Source: Pogona vitticeps (lineage: Eukaryota > Chordata > Lepidosauria > Squamata > Agamidae). From it: 64,000 nucleotides of DNA. Under the pieces are notes generated by a model. It saw only the letters and a list, made by a program, of their open reading frames with translations, did not search any database and was not told the origin of the DNA. Shown one piece after another: positions 62,701 through 64,000 of the stretch. A program made the translations under genes and the position numbers. Numbering within the stretch: the stretch's first letter is position 1; each line of letters starts with the position of its first letter. The stretch covers positions 145,353,001 through 145,417,000 of the forward strand of contig NC_135786.1 in NCBI RefSeq assembly GCF_051106095.1, written 5' to 3'.

Positions 62701-63361
62701 ACTTTTACTAGCTCCCTAAAAACAGCTATAAAGATGGCAAACTTTTAAGTTCTAGCAGAATTCTTCATTGGGGTAAGGGAGGGACCAAGGGAGGGCAATA
62801 TGGACTTTGCAGTTACAAATGAGAAAAATATGTCCTTCTACAGTCTCTTCTCTCCTTGCAGACCGAACACTGGGCTGGATAACCTGTGGACCTATCAATT
62901 GCTGTGGGTGTAGAACACAGAATCCTCTGCTGGCTTGGAGCAAAAACACATGGAATTAAAATTAAAAAAACCACCACCACCCTGGGCGAGGGATGGAATG
63001 CAGAAAGGCAGAGTAAACTGGGTAACACTATAATCCAGCTTATAATGACATTAACTATGGCACAACTCATTGAGTTTGAGTATTCTTTTTGCTGTTATGG
63101 CACAACAGGGTTCTTAAAACCTCTCTATTTTCTCTAGGCCCTTCCCCCTATAGAAATTAAAATGGGTTGATAGTTATTAAACCACACCTTACATAATCCC
63201 ATACTAATAAATGCATTAAAACAAGTGTTTATCACAGCTAAACTGACCAAGCCAAAGGTTTCCATCGTTCAGCTTTATAAAGAACACATATGAAACTCCC
63301 CTTTTAAATTTCTGGACACATGTTGTTTCATTTCAAGGAAACTTAGTGAATATCACCCTAC

Positions 63362-63615
63362 CTGACTGCATTGCCAGTGCTGTCTGGATCTTGCGCCGTC
63401 ACTGTGCCCAGAACAGTTCCAATCTTGGCATTTTCGTAAACGTCCATGACATATGAAGGCAGAGTGAACAATGGAGGCTCATCCACATCCCCAACAATGA
63501 TCTTCAACATAGTTACATCTTTAAAAGGTCCTAAGTGTGAGAAGCGGAAATCGAGGTGGGTATTTGCTCCTTCTATATTAAGAGTATAGGATTTCTTTTT
63601 TTCATAGTTGAGTGG
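63362..63615 (-). CDS. CDH7: CDH7 exon: end of EC2 and start of EC3
   Basis: Internal coding exon of cadherin-7, a calcium-dependent homophilic adhesion protein of the plasma membrane. The reverse strand has a CCCACAG acceptor and a CAG/GTAGGG donor. It opens in phase with PLNYEKKKSYTLN and runs through HLDFRFSHLGPFKD and the calcium-binding linker DVDEPP into EC3 (VYENAKIGTVLGTV, then AQDPDS). Length 254 nt leaves two bases (AG) of an Arg codon, completed by the next exon. PLNYEKKKSY, DVDEPP and AQDPDS are typical of type II cadherins; the choice of CDH7 over CDH10, CDH18, CDH19 or CDH20 rests mainly on the cytoplasmic exon. No stop or frameshift is seen. Exons upstream (EC1 and most of EC2) are not in the window. 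Confidence 0.95.
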
Positions 63616-64000
63616 CTGTGGGAAGAAAAGAAATGCGGCATTACCATTGTGAACTGGGCCTTTGTTGATTTCTCACATTGTACTCCTACTTTGACTACTC
63701 CCTGCCAGATGAGCTTTCCGACTCCAGTGTTGTCTACAGGATTCTAACAGCCTTAGTGACAACTGCCTTTCCTACACTTCGTGTGTGCCAGCTTCATACA
63801 GCATCTCTTATGTTTTCATAATATTTTATTATGCCTCTACTTCCTCTTGTTTGAAAATGCTAGGCAAAATTCATAATAGCATCTGACTCTTGAAAGAAAT
63901 GAATGTTCCCAGCGTATTGTTGGACAATCAATATGCCTCTGTCAATATTGTATAATAAAGAAGAGGAACCCTTCTTTCTGAAGCACAGAGGGAGGAAAGT
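63616..64000 (-). other. CDH7: Part of the CDH7 intron upstream of the first exon in view
   Basis: Intronic sequence leading to the acceptor at 63616. It has a usable pyrimidine run next to the splice site (CTTTTCTTCCCACAG on the reverse strand). No repeat or coding frame is seen; the next exon upstream is outside the window. Confidence 0.85.

Larger units (their letters stand above)
51478..63361 (-). other. CDH7: CDH7 intron of about 11.9 kb
   Basis: Holds a Penelope-like element (52863-53868), a Bov-B end (55321), a hairpin (56025), a retroposon tail (57290), hAT MITEs (57813 and perhaps 58930), a CR1 piece (60308), a LINE end with nested MITE (61275-62218) and a SINE (62533). I see nothing nameable in 51480-52850, 53890-55310, 55430-56020, 56080-57280, 59040-60300, 60670-61270 or 62710-63360. 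Confidence 0.85.

Overview
The window looks like intronic and exonic DNA from a squamate reptile (lizard or snake). That inference rests on one host gene with vertebrate splice structure set in dense reptile-type repeats: Sauria-type SINEs ending in ACCTTT units, Bov-B, L2, CR1 and L1 LINE pieces, Penelope-like retroelements and many hAT and Tc1/mariner-type MITEs. Nothing is bacterial; there are no operons, CRISPR arrays or rRNA genes.

The only host gene I can support is the 3' half of cadherin-7 (CDH7, a type II classical cadherin), transcribed right to left. Six exons are present with matching splice sites and phases: 63362-63615 (end of EC2, start of EC3), 51341-51477 (EC3), 26572-26693 (EC3/EC4), 22981-23098 (EC4/EC5), 8434-8685 (EC5, membrane-proximal region and transmembrane segment) and 1887-2377 (cytoplasmic tail and stop). 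They sum to 1374 nt, giving 457 residues plus stop. The signal peptide, propeptide, EC1 and most of EC2 lie beyond the right edge. Introns are about 11.9, 24.6, 3.5, 14.3 and 6.1 kb.

The introns are a record of nested transposition. Right to left they hold: a LINE 3' end with a Tc1/mariner-type MITE inside it and a CR1 piece (60-62 kb); hAT MITEs (57.8-59 kb); two insertions of one Penelope-like family, one encoding a GIY-YIG endonuclease region with a 17-bp target duplication and one a small foldback (49.7-53.9 kb), both with a hammerhead-ribozyme-like motif; a 3.25-kb decayed DNA transposon (42501-45747) with long inverted repeats and a transposase I cannot place in a superfamily, interrupted by a Sauria-type SINE; a near-complete L2 LINE interrupted by a MITE (about 28.9-32.6 kb); an L1 piece (26.8-27.5 kb); a fossil tyrosine-recombinase retroelement of Ngaro type (20.4-22.8 kb); and a truncated L2 whose reverse-transcriptase C-terminus is still open (12304-13395).

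The most novel item is the transposon at 42501-45747; the second is the ribozyme-like Penelope foldback at 49724-49976. No database search or folding could be run: family names come from recognising motifs, and element ends come from matching terminal repeats and target duplications by eye.
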